Assembly: GCF_002866925.1 (NCBI RefSeq)
Contig: NZ_PKUQ01000022.1
Location: forward strand, 290,402 to 354,401
Length of the DNA: 64,000 bases
Reading direction: 5' to 3'
DNA from: Cohaesibacter celericrescens
GTDB lineage: Bacteria; Pseudomonadota; Alphaproteobacteria; Rhizobiales; Cohaesibacteraceae
Shown here: in pieces, positions 8,638-16,375 of the stretch
How the letters are laid out: each line of letters begins with the position of its first letter
Numbering within the stretch: position 1 is the stretch's first letter
Position numbers and translations under genes: made by a program
Notes under the pieces: generated by a model
Told to the model about the DNA's origin: nothing
Seen by the model: only the letters and a program-made list of their open reading frames with translations
The model's database searches: none

Positions 8638-9569
8638 ACGGCCGTTCCTTCTGTCGCCGGATTGCTGTCGTCCGTGGTCTGGGTATCGGGAGCCATTGGT
8701 CCGCGATGCCCGTTAGCGCGACGATCTTCGCAATAGTCACTGTCAGAGCAGACAAACATGCGCCCGCCTTTATCATCAAGAATCACTTCATCAAGGAAGA
8801 CACCTGCTCCGCCGCACAGAGCGCATGGCTCTTCAAACGTCTGGATTTCGAACGGATAGTCTTGGAAATCCAAGCTCACCACATCGGTATGAGGCGGAAT
8901 GGCATAGATGCGCATTTCACGGCCAGCGCCATACAATTGCAGTGCTTCGTTGTTGTGCATTTTGGGGTTGTCAAATTTGGGGGTCGGCGACGGGTCCATG
9001 ACATACCGGCCCTTCACACGCACCGGATAGGCATAGTTGGTGGCTATGTGCCCCTTTTGTGCGATGTCTTCATAGAGTTTGACATGCATAAGGCCATAGT
9101 CTTCCACCGCATGCATCTTGCGGGTTTCTGTTTCGCGGGGTTCAAGAAAACGCAAAGGCTCCGGGATTGGCACTTGGAAGACAATCACCTGCCCTTGCTT
9201 GAGCGGTTCTTCCGGAATGCGGTGGCGGGTTTGAATGATGGAGGCTTGTGCCGTCTGGGTGGTTGTTTCTACCCTGGCCATTTTTGCAAAGAAGGCACGA
9301 ATAGAAACCGCGTTGGTGGTGTCGTCGGCCCCTTGGTCGATCACCTTGAGAATGTCATCCGGACCGATGATGGAAGCTGTCACCTGAACGCCTCCAGTGC
9401 CCCATCCATAGGGCATGGGCATTTCACGGCTGGCAAAAGGCACCTGGTATCCGGGGATAGCAATGCCCTTAAGGATTGCACGTCGGATCATGCGTTTGGT
9501 CTGCTCATCAAGATAGGCAAAATTGTAGTTGGCGATATCAGTCGCCCCGTTCATCAAAGAGCTGGTCAT
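8631..9569 (-). CDS. phnJ: PhnJ, radical SAM C-P lyase
   Basis: 312 aa catalytic subunit that breaks the carbon-phosphorus bond, giving methane (or another alkane) and ribose 1,2-cyclic phosphate 5-phosphate. The Fe-S cluster/active-site cysteines are all present with the E. coli spacing: C249 and C252 in EEPCALCGG, then C274 and C280 in FVCSDSDYC (C-x2-C-x21-C-x5-C). The Gly-rich N-terminal region around AILKGIAIPGYQVPF is also conserved. GGAGG lies seven nt upstream. The start codon overlaps the phnI stop in an ATGA arrangement, so the two are coupled, as expected for subunits of one complex. Confidence 0.97.
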   Translation of the reverse strand: MTSSLMNGATDIANYNFAYLDEQTKRMIRRAILKGIAIPGYQVPFASREMPMPYGWGTGGVQVTASIIGPDDILKVIDQGADDTTNAVSIRAFFAKMARVETTTQTAQASIIQTRHRIPEEPLKQGQVIVFQVPIPEPLRFLEPRETETRKMHAVEDYGLMHVKLYEDIAQKGHIATNYAYPVRVKGRYVMDPSPTPKFDNPKMHNNEALQLYGAGREMRIYAIPPHTDVVSLDFQDYPFEIQTFEEPCALCGGAGVFLDEVILDDKGGRMFVCSDSDYCEDRRANGHRGPMAPDTQTTDDSNPATEGTAVC

Positions 9570-10723
9570 TGTGCAGCCTCCAGATTGTCGCCAGCCGGTT
9601 TAAGCCGGTCTGTTTCAGGATTATTTTCATAAAACTCAGACTGCATTTGGCGGACCAGCTTCAGCTCTGCTTGAAAATCAACATAGTGCGGCAGCTTGAG
9701 ATGCTCGACAAAACCGGTTGCCTGCACATTGTCGGAATGAGAAATGACGAACTCTTCATCCTGCGCTGGCGCGACCACATCTTCGCCAAACTCATCAGCC
9801 CGCAAGGCACGGTCGCACAAAGCCATAGACATGGATTTGCGCTCTGACTGGCCAAACACCAACCCATAACCGCGTGTGAACTGCGGTGGCGCAACTTTAG
9901 AGCCTTGGAACTGGTTGACCATTTGGCATTCGCTGACCTGAATGCGACCTAGCGACACGGCAAAACCAAGCTCAGGCACATCCATATGCACATCCACCTC
10001 ACCGATGCGAATTTCACCTGCAAAGGGATGATTGCGGCCAAAGCCACGCTGGGTGGAATATCCCAACGACAGCAAGAAGCCCTCGTCACCGCGAGACAGC
10101 GCCTGCAAGCGCATTTCACGACTCATAGGAAACTCGATAGGCTCACGGGTCAGATCGCCCGGTTCAGGCCAATCCTGTCCATCCGCTCCGCCTTCCGGCT
10201 TAATTCCGTCAGGCTCCATCAAGCCTTCGCTTGCGATCAAATCAGAGACGCGAGGCATCGCTTCAGGCTCGGCCTGTTCAGTCAGTTCAACTTTCTTTGC
10301 GGTCGGCACCTCGGCATCGCCAGCAAGGGACGGATCAAGCAAGCGATGGGTATAATCAAACGTAGGTCCAAGCAGCTGGCCACCGGGCAGGTCCTTAAAA
10401 GTGGCCGAGATGCGGCGTTGCATCTGCATATCTGCGGTATCAACCGGCAGGGAATAGCCAAAGCGTGGCAAGGTTGTACGATAGGCGCGGGTCAGAAAGA
10501 CCGCTTCGATCATATCACCACGCGACTGTTTAATGGCCAGAGACGCCAGCTCGCGATCATACAGGGCACCTTCACTCATCACCCGATCGACGGCCAGTGA
10601 CAATTGCTGGTCTATTTGATCCAACGTGACAGCGGGCACGTCACGGTCACCGCGTCGTTTGTCTGCCAAAAGCTGGTGGGCTGCGCCAATAGCGGCTTCT
10701 CCGCCCTTAACGGCTACATACAT
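9566..10723 (-). CDS. phnI: PhnI, C-P lyase core subunit (nucleosidase)
   Basis: 385 aa, somewhat longer than E. coli PhnI (354 aa). In the C-P lyase pathway PhnI, helped by PhnG, H and L, displaces adenine from ATP by methylphosphonate. The N-terminus MYVAVKGGEAAIGAAHQLLA and the stretch RQMSRALDR-like LDQIDQQLSLAVDRVMSEGALYDRELAS match the family. The extra length appears to lie in the acidic middle segment around residues 150-200 (VPTAKKVELTEQAEPEAMPR). AGAGGAG lies seven nt before the ATG. It starts 1 bp after phnH ends and overlaps phnJ by four bases. Confidence 0.95.
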   Translation of the reverse strand: MYVAVKGGEAAIGAAHQLLADKRRGDRDVPAVTLDQIDQQLSLAVDRVMSEGALYDRELASLAIKQSRGDMIEAVFLTRAYRTTLPRFGYSLPVDTADMQMQRRISATFKDLPGGQLLGPTFDYTHRLLDPSLAGDAEVPTAKKVELTEQAEPEAMPRVSDLIASEGLMEPDGIKPEGGADGQDWPEPGDLTREPIEFPMSREMRLQALSRGDEGFLLSLGYSTQRGFGRNHPFAGEIRIGEVDVHMDVPELGFAVSLGRIQVSECQMVNQFQGSKVAPPQFTRGYGLVFGQSERKSMSMALCDRALRADEFGEDVVAPAQDEEFVISHSDNVQATGFVEHLKLPHYVDFQAELKLVRQMQSEFYENNPETDRLKPAGDNLEAAQ

Positions 10724-10724
10724 A

Positions 10725-11405
10725 TCAGCGCTCCTCTGGCTTTGATGCGGGCTTTGAAAGGGGTTTGGGATCCAGTACCGTGATCTTTGTCGTGCGTGGC
10801 AGGCAGGCTATCGCGTCGGGCGCAACAACAATGACATCCACTCCGCGCGGATAGAGATCGTTGTTATCAGCCCATTGCGAGGCAAAGAGCGGCGAGATTG
10901 GCTCGACGGCAAAGTCATTGCTGTCCTTGATCCCGGGACCGGACAAAGACCACAGTCTTTGATTGCTCAATTTCTCAACCTGAATAATCAGGGTCGTAGA
11001 ACGATCGGGATAGTCTTGACTTCCCTTTGCAAAGACTTCCAAAGGCAACAGGTCCGCCCCGCTAGAAAACACGGAAAATGTAGCCTGCGACGGCTCAACC
11101 GCGAGCGGTGCCCCCACATGGAACGTCAGCCATTCGATAAGGGTTTTATCATCTGCCAGTTTCCGATCCAACCACAGGGGTGTATCGGCATCTGCCAACG
11201 TGGCAATGATGGCCCCCGAAAGCGGAATTAACGACGCAGGGGGCCGCGCGTCGGTTTGAACGGGAATGATCGTGCCCGGCCGGGCCATAGCGTCCATAAT
11301 GGCGCGAAAAATGGCTTGGCTTTGCATGACCGGATTGCCAAGCCCACCTTGCATGGCTTCAAAATTGGGTTCAGAAAACATGGGGGTTTTTGAAGACGGC
11401 TGCAT
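10725..11405 (-). CDS. phnH: PhnH, C-P lyase core subunit
   Basis: 226 aa from the ATG at 11405 (AGAGGAG seven nt upstream; the codon before it is TTG). PhnH is a PLP-transferase-fold protein without PLP that forms part of the PhnG2H2I2J2 core. Family stretches seen are MQSQAIFRAIMDAMARPGTI near the N-terminus, DADTPLWLDRKLAD in the middle and SLSGPGIKD near residue 155. The start overlaps the phnG stop by one base (TGATG), and phnI follows after 1 bp, so phnG, H, I and J are read as one tightly coupled unit. Confidence 0.94.
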   Translation of the reverse strand: MQPSSKTPMFSEPNFEAMQGGLGNPVMQSQAIFRAIMDAMARPGTIIPVQTDARPPASLIPLSGAIIATLADADTPLWLDRKLADDKTLIEWLTFHVGAPLAVEPSQATFSVFSSGADLLPLEVFAKGSQDYPDRSTTLIIQVEKLSNQRLWSLSGPGIKDSNDFAVEPISPLFASQWADNNDLYPRGVDVIVVAPDAIACLPRTTKITVLDPKPLSKPASKPEER

Positions 11406-11950
11406 CAATCTTCTCCTCTGACCATGGTGAAGAAATTGACCCGGGTGGCTTGGGTCTTAGATGCCAGATCACTATCTTTTTGTGATGCCAGCGTCCTGAG
11501 CGGGGTCATGATTTTGTCGTTGATTTTGCTCGCCATGCTTTCATCTGTCGCCAAGGCATCAATCACGGCGGCGAGTTTGGCCTTTCCGGTATCACGCCCC
11601 AACATGACAGCGTGACCAATTGCACCATTTTCCATTTTGACAGTGGCACGGGTCACCGTTGCCTCGCCAAAATTGAAAGGAGCCCCACCACCGCCCATGC
11701 GGCCGCGCAGAGCAATCAGCCCCGTTTCTGGGCCGCGCAACATTTGGCAACCGGGATCGATGCCCAGCTGTTTCCAAAGATTCAACAGTTCCTGCACAGG
11801 AGCGTTGGCCAAAACGGACATGCGCTCTTGCCGTTGGCGTTGCTCGGCGGACAAAGACGCAAGGGACGGACCGCCCTCACCGGACCTACCTGTCGAACCT
11901 GAACGGGATGAATGGCCCGCTCCATTTAAATTGATCTGTTTTTCATCCAT
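11405..11950 (-). CDS. phnG: PhnG, C-P lyase core subunit
   Basis: 181 aa from the ATG at 11950; the frame continues only to an upstream TTG. The ribosome site is weak (GGA nine nt upstream). The conserved part begins near RQRQERMSVLANAPVQELLNLW and includes GLIALRGRMGGGGAPFNFGEATVTRATV, typical of PhnG, which forms the centre of the C-P lyase core. The first roughly 35 residues are a Ser/Gly-rich extension (GHSSRSGSTGRSGEGG) that makes it longer than E. coli PhnG (150 aa). It is the first gene of the phn core unit, divergent from phnF. Confidence 0.93.
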   Translation of the reverse strand: MDEKQINLNGAGHSSRSGSTGRSGEGGPSLASLSAEQRQRQERMSVLANAPVQELLNLWKQLGIDPGCQMLRGPETGLIALRGRMGGGGAPFNFGEATVTRATVKMENGAIGHAVMLGRDTGKAKLAAVIDALATDESMASKINDKIMTPLRTLASQKDSDLASKTQATRVNFFTMVRGED

Positions 11951-12063
11951 GGTGGGCAATCCAATATTTTGATTCCAAGTCTTTGCTCATTTGTCTGCGA
12001 TTTTTTTATCAACGGCATGACACTCAAGGGGCCAATGCGTGAACCATTCGCATGTTTGTTTAT

Positions 12064-12083
12064 TTGTATAGTTTTATAGACAA
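12064..12083. promoter_or_regulatory. Putative PhnF operator A
   Basis: TTGTATAGTTTTATAGACAA is an imperfect dyad (TTGT-TA...TA-ACAA) of the GT-TA-AC type bound by HutC/PhnF-like GntR regulators. It lies just downstream, in the phnG direction, of the Pho-box-like repeat, where a repressor would block transcription. It shares the core ATAGACAA with site B. Confidence 0.5.
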
Positions 12084-12113
12084 CCACACATATCGAACAG
12101 CTACTGGCACGCA

Positions 12114-12131
12114 ATGACAGCATTGTGACAA
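12114..12131 (-). promoter_or_regulatory. Pho-box-like direct repeat upstream of phnG
   Basis: On the minus strand TTGTCACAATGCTGTCAT reads as two PhoB half sites, TTGTCAC (5/7) and CTGTCAT (7/7), four bases apart. It points towards phnG, about 165 bp before its start, and matches the architecture of the repeat before phnC. Confidence 0.7.
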
Positions 12132-12197
12132 ACAGCAAAAAATGTGCTGCACCCCGGGCAGAATGCTGCAATAACGGGACAAGCCCCGATATTTGGC

Positions 12198-12210
12198 TGT
12201 ATCATAGACA
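12198..12210. promoter_or_regulatory. Putative PhnF operator B
   Basis: TGTATCATAGACA is a 13-bp imperfect dyad with outer arms TGT and ACA, followed by A so that it shares ATAGACAA with site A. It lies 34 bp before the phnF start, where it would allow PhnF to repress its own gene. Confidence 0.5.
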
Positions 12211-12244
12211 AAGGCGAGCCACGTTAGGCACGCAGGAGACACAG

Positions 12245-13006
12245 ATGGCATCTGACGCTTTGCAAGCGGGCATAGAACGGCGGACTGGCATCGCGCTTTG
12301 GCGCCAAATCGCCGATGCCATTCGTGCGGGCATCTCGTCCGGTCTTGGTGATGATGCAGGGAAGTTGCCACCCGAGACAGAGCTGGCCGAGCAATTTGGT
12401 GTCAATCGGCATACGGTGCGGTCTGCGATCTCAGCTTTGGTCAGCGAGGGCATATTGCGGGCCGAACAAGGACGCGGAACCTTTATCAACCAACAAAAGC
12501 GGCTGACCTATCCGATTTCAAAAAGGACACGCTTTTCTGCCAGCCTCGCAGAGCAAGGGCAGCAAGCCATTTCAAAGCTGCTAACGCATGAAAAAACCCA
12601 AGCCAATGCCGAGATCGCCAATGCGCTGAAAATCAGCCAGGGCGCTCCGGTTTTGAGTTTGCATACGGTGGGCAGTGCCGACAATGTGCCATTGAGCCGG
12701 ACGAGCTCTTGGTTTGACGCCGAGCGATTCCCCGATATTGTGACCTATTTTCAATCCCTGCATTCTGCGACAAAAGCTTTTGCTGCATATGGCGTGGATG
12801 ATTATGTCAGACAGTCAACCCGCATAGATGCCTGTCACGCAACGCTGGATGATATTGAGATCATGCGATTATCCCCCGGAGCGATCGTTCTGGTGACCCA
12901 TGCCATCAACGCGGATATGAACGGTAGCCCCATTGAATATTCCAAAACCCGATTTTCTGCCGATCGGGTTAATCTACAAATCGATCTGGAGGGATTGTCG
13001 TTCTAA
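12245..13006 (+). CDS. phnF: PhnF, GntR-family (HutC subfamily) regulator of phosphonate genes
   Basis: 253 aa from the ATG at 12245, which has GGAG six nt upstream; a GTG further up is in frame but has no ribosome site. The N-terminal winged helix (residues about 12-75) includes LWRQIADAIRAGI and ELAEQFGVNRHTVRSAISAL. The rest is a UTRA-type ligand domain (chorismate lyase fold) with SLHTVGSADNVPLSRTSSWF. It is divergent from phnG and two similar dyads lie in the shared promoter region, so it probably represses the phn genes and itself. The effector is unknown. Confidence 0.92.
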   Translation: MASDALQAGIERRTGIALWRQIADAIRAGISSGLGDDAGKLPPETELAEQFGVNRHTVRSAISALVSEGILRAEQGRGTFINQQKRLTYPISKRTRFSASLAEQGQQAISKLLTHEKTQANAEIANALKISQGAPVLSLHTVGSADNVPLSRTSSWFDAERFPDIVTYFQSLHSATKAFAAYGVDDYVRQSTRIDACHATLDDIEIMRLSPGAIVLVTHAINADMNGSPIEYSKTRFSADRVNLQIDLEGLSF

Positions 13007-13048
13007 CAGCGCCCTCCTCCTTCCTCTTCACACGACTTAGGATTCAAT

Positions 13049-13387
13049 ATGAAACGCGTAAATCCACTCAAACTAAACAAATTGCAATTGCGTACTCTGG
13101 TGCTGACACAAATCATTGCGCGCTCACAACCAGAAGACGCCTGGAACAAAGACGGCTCCATTACCATCTCGTCTCTGCCGCATGCCCATGGCGACCATTT
13201 GCATGTTGGCGAATATGTGGTGAATGCGGCTGAAGCCACCGGCTTTGGCAACCAAGGTGTTTGGGGGGCGTTGGCTCGAAAGGGACTTGTTGCACAAAAA
13301 GAAGTACCGCCCATTCTGCTGACCCGCGAAGGTCTGGAATATGACACGGGTTTGGATCATCATTTCACACAAAAGTCTGACCACTAA
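13049..13387 (+). CDS. Conserved hypothetical protein, His-rich motif
   Basis: 112 aa that I do not recognise. It has AGGA seven nt before the ATG and codon use like its neighbours, so I believe it is real. It is 42 bp after phnF on the same strand and could be co-transcribed. No signal peptide or TM segment is seen. The clearest motif is LPHAHGDHLHVGEYVV at about residues 43-58, with three His and one Asp close together, followed by EATGFGNQGVWGALARKGLV, which could be a helix-turn-helix-like or metal-site segment. No function is proposed. Confidence 0.75.
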   Translation: MKRVNPLKLNKLQLRTLVLTQIIARSQPEDAWNKDGSITISSLPHAHGDHLHVGEYVVNAAEATGFGNQGVWGALARKGLVAQKEVPPILLTREGLEYDTGLDHHFTQKSDH

Positions 13388-13514
13388 TCAAATCGCTACG
13401 CGTGAATATACAGATGTAGCTCTGGACAGATGCCTTGCCACGTTGGACACTTGTTGCCGAGACGGGATGAAGACGGGCTGCAAGATGCGGCCACGGTAAA
13501 GGAGGCTAAATGAG

Positions 13515-14138
13515 ATGCGTATAATTTTGGCCGATGATCATCCGCTCTACCGTTCTGGCATGAAACTGTTGCTTGAGGGCCTTTTTCCTCAAGCGACCGT
13601 TGATGAAGCCGGTGATGCAGATGCGCTGAACGCGCAGATTTTACGATCGCCAACACCGGACCTCATCATATCGGATTTGTTGTTTCCCGGTTTTGATTAC
13701 ATGCACGATCTCAAGCGCATGCGTCAAACCTTTGCCCTGTGTCCGATTATCGCGGTCTCGATGCTGAATGACCCGATCGAAATTGATCACATCATGGGGT
13801 TGGGACTGAATGGATTTGTTTCCAAGTCTGTACCATCAGGTCAAATGCTGGATGCAATCGAGAGTGTAATGCAGGGCCAAATTGAAGTCCGCATGGGGGA
13901 ACCATCCCTTTCCCCAGATCAGGCTCTCCTGCATAAACCACAACTTGAAGACCTCACTCCGAGGCAAATTGAAATATTAAAATTGCTCAGACACGGACTA
14001 TCGAACAAGGAAATTGCCCGCAAGCTGGATCTATCTCCCTTCACGGTCCGCAGCCACGTTTCTGCCTTGATGAAAAATCTGGGTGTGTCCAATCGTGCTG
14101 CAGCTTCGGCCATTGCGGCCAGTAATGGCTTGGCCTGA
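13515..14138 (+). CDS. LuxR/NarL-family response regulator
   Basis: 207 aa. The receiver domain (residues 1-120) has the acidic pair in ILADDHP, the phosphorylation site D54 in LIISDLLFPG, and the conserved Lys in VSKSVPSG. The C-terminal LuxR HTH (about 140-205) reads LTPRQIEILKLLRHGLSNKEIARKL, then VRSHVSALMKNLGVSNR. GGAGG lies nine nt before the ATG. It is convergent with the hybrid histidine kinase gene that ends 48 bp away, and is the likely partner of that kinase. The target genes cannot be read from the sequence. Confidence 0.92.
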   Translation: MRIILADDHPLYRSGMKLLLEGLFPQATVDEAGDADALNAQILRSPTPDLIISDLLFPGFDYMHDLKRMRQTFALCPIIAVSMLNDPIEIDHIMGLGLNGFVSKSVPSGQMLDAIESVMQGQIEVRMGEPSLSPDQALLHKPQLEDLTPRQIEILKLLRHGLSNKEIARKLDLSPFTVRSHVSALMKNLGVSNRAAASAIAASNGLA

Positions 14139-14186
14139 CGTGTGTGACCAGCCGTGCAATTCATGGCAAAAAAGCCCCGTCATTTG

Positions 14187-15992
14187 TTAGGTCTGATCTT
14201 TATCTTCCGCATTGGATGATAAGAAAATATCAAGCATTGCAGAGCGCAATTGCACTGGTTGAACCGGCTTGTAGATCAGGAGCAACCCCGCTTTGCTGAT
14301 AAGATTCTTGACTGCACCGGATGAATCCCCAGAGACAATCAATGCTTTGAGCGAAGGACCAAAAAGGCGTCGCGCCTCTTTCACAATATCGATGCCCGTA
14401 TAATCGGCACCAAAGGAATGATCGCTGATGACGAGATCAAACGGGCCTTCAACACTATCCAAATCAGCCATATGGCGGGCCTCAGACGTTTGACATCCCC
14501 ATTTATTCAAAAGATTGACCGTAGCTTTAAGCGACTCTTGATCATCATCAACCACCAATATCCGTTTCTGTTTGAAGCGAGCACCAATCCGTTCAGACGG
14601 CGTGATGGCCTGTTCGGTGAGCGCCGTCAAAGGCGCAGCCTCAAGCCCGTTGATGGATAGACATGTGCCAGTTGGTCCTGTTTGTAAGTCCAATGTCAGA
14701 TGTTGCAGGTCCGCCAAACGCCGGACAATCGCCAGCCCCAATCCAAGGCCCTTGTCTTGACTTGCCACCGTATTGTGTGAAGACGACAGTCTGGGGGTTC
14801 CGTGCGAGATTTGGGTAAATTCTTCAAAGATCAGCGCTTGATGCTCTTTCGCTATCCCGGCCCCGTCGTCCGCGACAGCGATGCTAAGACGGCCATATCG
14901 ATTGCTCACATGGACGCGAACGGTGCCTTTTTCCGCATGGCGAATGGCGTTGGACAGCAGGTTTTGAACCATCCGGCGGATAAGGATGGTATCTCCCATC
15001 ACACCGACACGAGGACACTCAAGCGTTAGGCTCACATGGGAAAGTTCTGCCAGAGGTTCGTAGTCATCGACAACACGGCTCAGCATGTCTTGGAGGTCAA
15101 AGCGCCCATTCCTGACCTGAATCTTGCCGCTGTCCAACAGGCCGACATCGAGCAGCGAATTGAACAATTTGGACAAGGTTTGAAGCGAGCTACGAATGCG
15201 CTGCATGGTTTCCCTGCCGCGGTCATCCATTAACGCCGTTGGTAGTGTTTCCATATGCAGGCCGATGGCGTGGATTGGTTGGCGCAAATCATGACTGGCA
15301 GCGGCGAGCAGACGGGTCTTTTCTCGGTTGGCATGGTCTGCTTCATCCGCAGCATCACGATAGCGCTGCGCTAAGTCCAGATTTTCATTGCTGATGGCAA
15401 TATATTGCGACACCGATTGCAAAACGTCATAGCCGTAACGCAGCAGCATCGCGAGAAAAACAAGGACCAGCCCAGCCAGAACAATAAAATCATCACCCAA
15501 CAAGAACAAACGAACGGCAAGCAACCCGAGAAATGACACCGCATACAGGGCAAAGGACCGCGGGAACGTTGCCAGTGAGCGCGTGGCCGCAGAGGTTGCC
15601 CCCGCAGCAATTGACATCTGAATGGCAAAATGGGCCACGTTGTCAGGGTTAAGGCTGATAAACAGCATAACGCCCCAACTTGCCCCAACACCAAAACTGA
15701 GCAAATCCATCAACTGGATCCAAAGATAGGGTTTTTTATTTTCAAAGGTCGAGCGCTGATAGCTAAGACGCCAAAGCTCCAACAAACAGGGATAACCAAC
15801 AATCTGAAGCACACCCCAAGACCAAACAAACCAGACGGGAACAGCAGCATTCTGGACAGCGATGTAGAGCAACGCCGCTGCGCTTGCTATGTGCCCCCAA
15901 TATATGGAAACCGGCGTTTTAAGAAAAAGATTGATATGCTCACGCACTCGATCTGCAGCAAGTGGCCTGATAAAGGCATCGAACAAACCCAT
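14187..15992 (-). CDS. Hybrid sensor histidine kinase with six TM segments and C-terminal receiver
   Basis: 601 aa from the ATG at 15992 (a longer frame starts at TTG). Six hydrophobic segments lie between about residues 28 and 190, with no large periplasmic domain, followed by a coiled-coil linker. The dimerisation box has H234 in AAASHDLRQPIHAIGLH, the DLRQP type known from NahK/ErcS'-like kinases. The ATPase domain shows the N box (QNLLSNAIRHAEKG), VADDGAGI and GLGLGLAIVRR. The C-terminal receiver has ILVVDDDQ and phospho-acceptor D524 in LVISDHSFG. The membrane part probably senses something in the bilayer or a small molecule; the signal is unknown. Convergent LuxR regulator nearby is the likely partner. 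Confidence 0.9.
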   Translation of the reverse strand: MGLFDAFIRPLAADRVREHINLFLKTPVSIYWGHIASAAALLYIAVQNAAVPVWFVWSWGVLQIVGYPCLLELWRLSYQRSTFENKKPYLWIQLMDLLSFGVGASWGVMLFISLNPDNVAHFAIQMSIAAGATSAATRSLATFPRSFALYAVSFLGLLAVRLFLLGDDFIVLAGLVLVFLAMLLRYGYDVLQSVSQYIAISNENLDLAQRYRDAADEADHANREKTRLLAAASHDLRQPIHAIGLHMETLPTALMDDRGRETMQRIRSSLQTLSKLFNSLLDVGLLDSGKIQVRNGRFDLQDMLSRVVDDYEPLAELSHVSLTLECPRVGVMGDTILIRRMVQNLLSNAIRHAEKGTVRVHVSNRYGRLSIAVADDGAGIAKEHQALIFEEFTQISHGTPRLSSSHNTVASQDKGLGLGLAIVRRLADLQHLTLDLQTGPTGTCLSINGLEAAPLTALTEQAITPSERIGARFKQKRILVVDDDQESLKATVNLLNKWGCQTSEARHMADLDSVEGPFDLVISDHSFGADYTGIDIVKEARRLFGPSLKALIVSGDSSGAVKNLISKAGLLLIYKPVQPVQLRSAMLDIFLSSNAEDKDQT

Positions 15993-16182
15993 AACCAATG
16001 ACCTTTTCTCATTCTGTCGCCTTGCAGCTAGACCATGGCTCTTTGTTACGCTGCTTGATTGCCTAATGAACTGCTATTCTAGTACGTGCATATATTCGTT
16101 ATAAATCAACAATATGTCGTATGCAGAGCCTTTGGAAACAAAGCCATCTCTATGTGCTGTTTGATTGAATAGAATGCGAATA

Positions 16183-16196
16183 TTGATTAATGTCAA
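16183..16196 (+). promoter_or_regulatory. FNR/DNR-type binding site
   Basis: TTGATTAATGTCAA matches TTGAT-N4-GTCAA, the form recognised by Dnr/Nnr regulators, and differs from the FNR consensus in one base. Its centre is 41.5 bp before position 16231, the class II distance if transcription starts there. It lies upstream of the Crp/Fnr gene, consistent with autoregulation. Confidence 0.65.
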
Positions 16197-16231
16197 AGTC
16201 AGCAACTGATTTGAATTTGATTGGCTTTACG

Positions 16232-16375
16232 ATGGCGTGGCGAAACGCTTGCCGGTATTGCAACAAAGGAAAAGGTTGCGGACATGTTAGAAAAGCATGC
16301 ATTGGTCGGCCAAAATTCGGCCGGAGAACCTTAAATATCTTCTGGATTGTAAATGCTGCACGCACTCGCGACTAA
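16232..16375 (+). CDS. Possible 47-aa Cys-rich leader protein with NO-synthase-like motif
   Basis: Uncertain mini-ORF between the FNR/DNR-type site and the Crp/Fnr gene; its stop overlaps the Crp start by 23 bp. The product starts MAWRNACRYC and continues to RKACIGRPKF. WRNA-x-RC-[IV]-GR is the heme-thiolate motif of nitric oxide synthases; here WRNA-CR and CIGR are present but separated by a Cys/Gly/Lys-rich insert. Four cysteines occur within about 20 residues. There is no good ribosome site, but if transcription starts at about 16228-16231 it would be near-leaderless. It may be a coincidence of reading frame. Confidence 0.3.
   Translation: MAWRNACRYCNKGKGCGHVRKACIGRPKFGRRTLNIFWIVNAARTRD

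Noticed and set aside
12114-12131. Sigma-54 promoter from TGGCAC near 12105
   Set aside because: The GC element is not at the required spacing, and a Pho box explains the sequence better.
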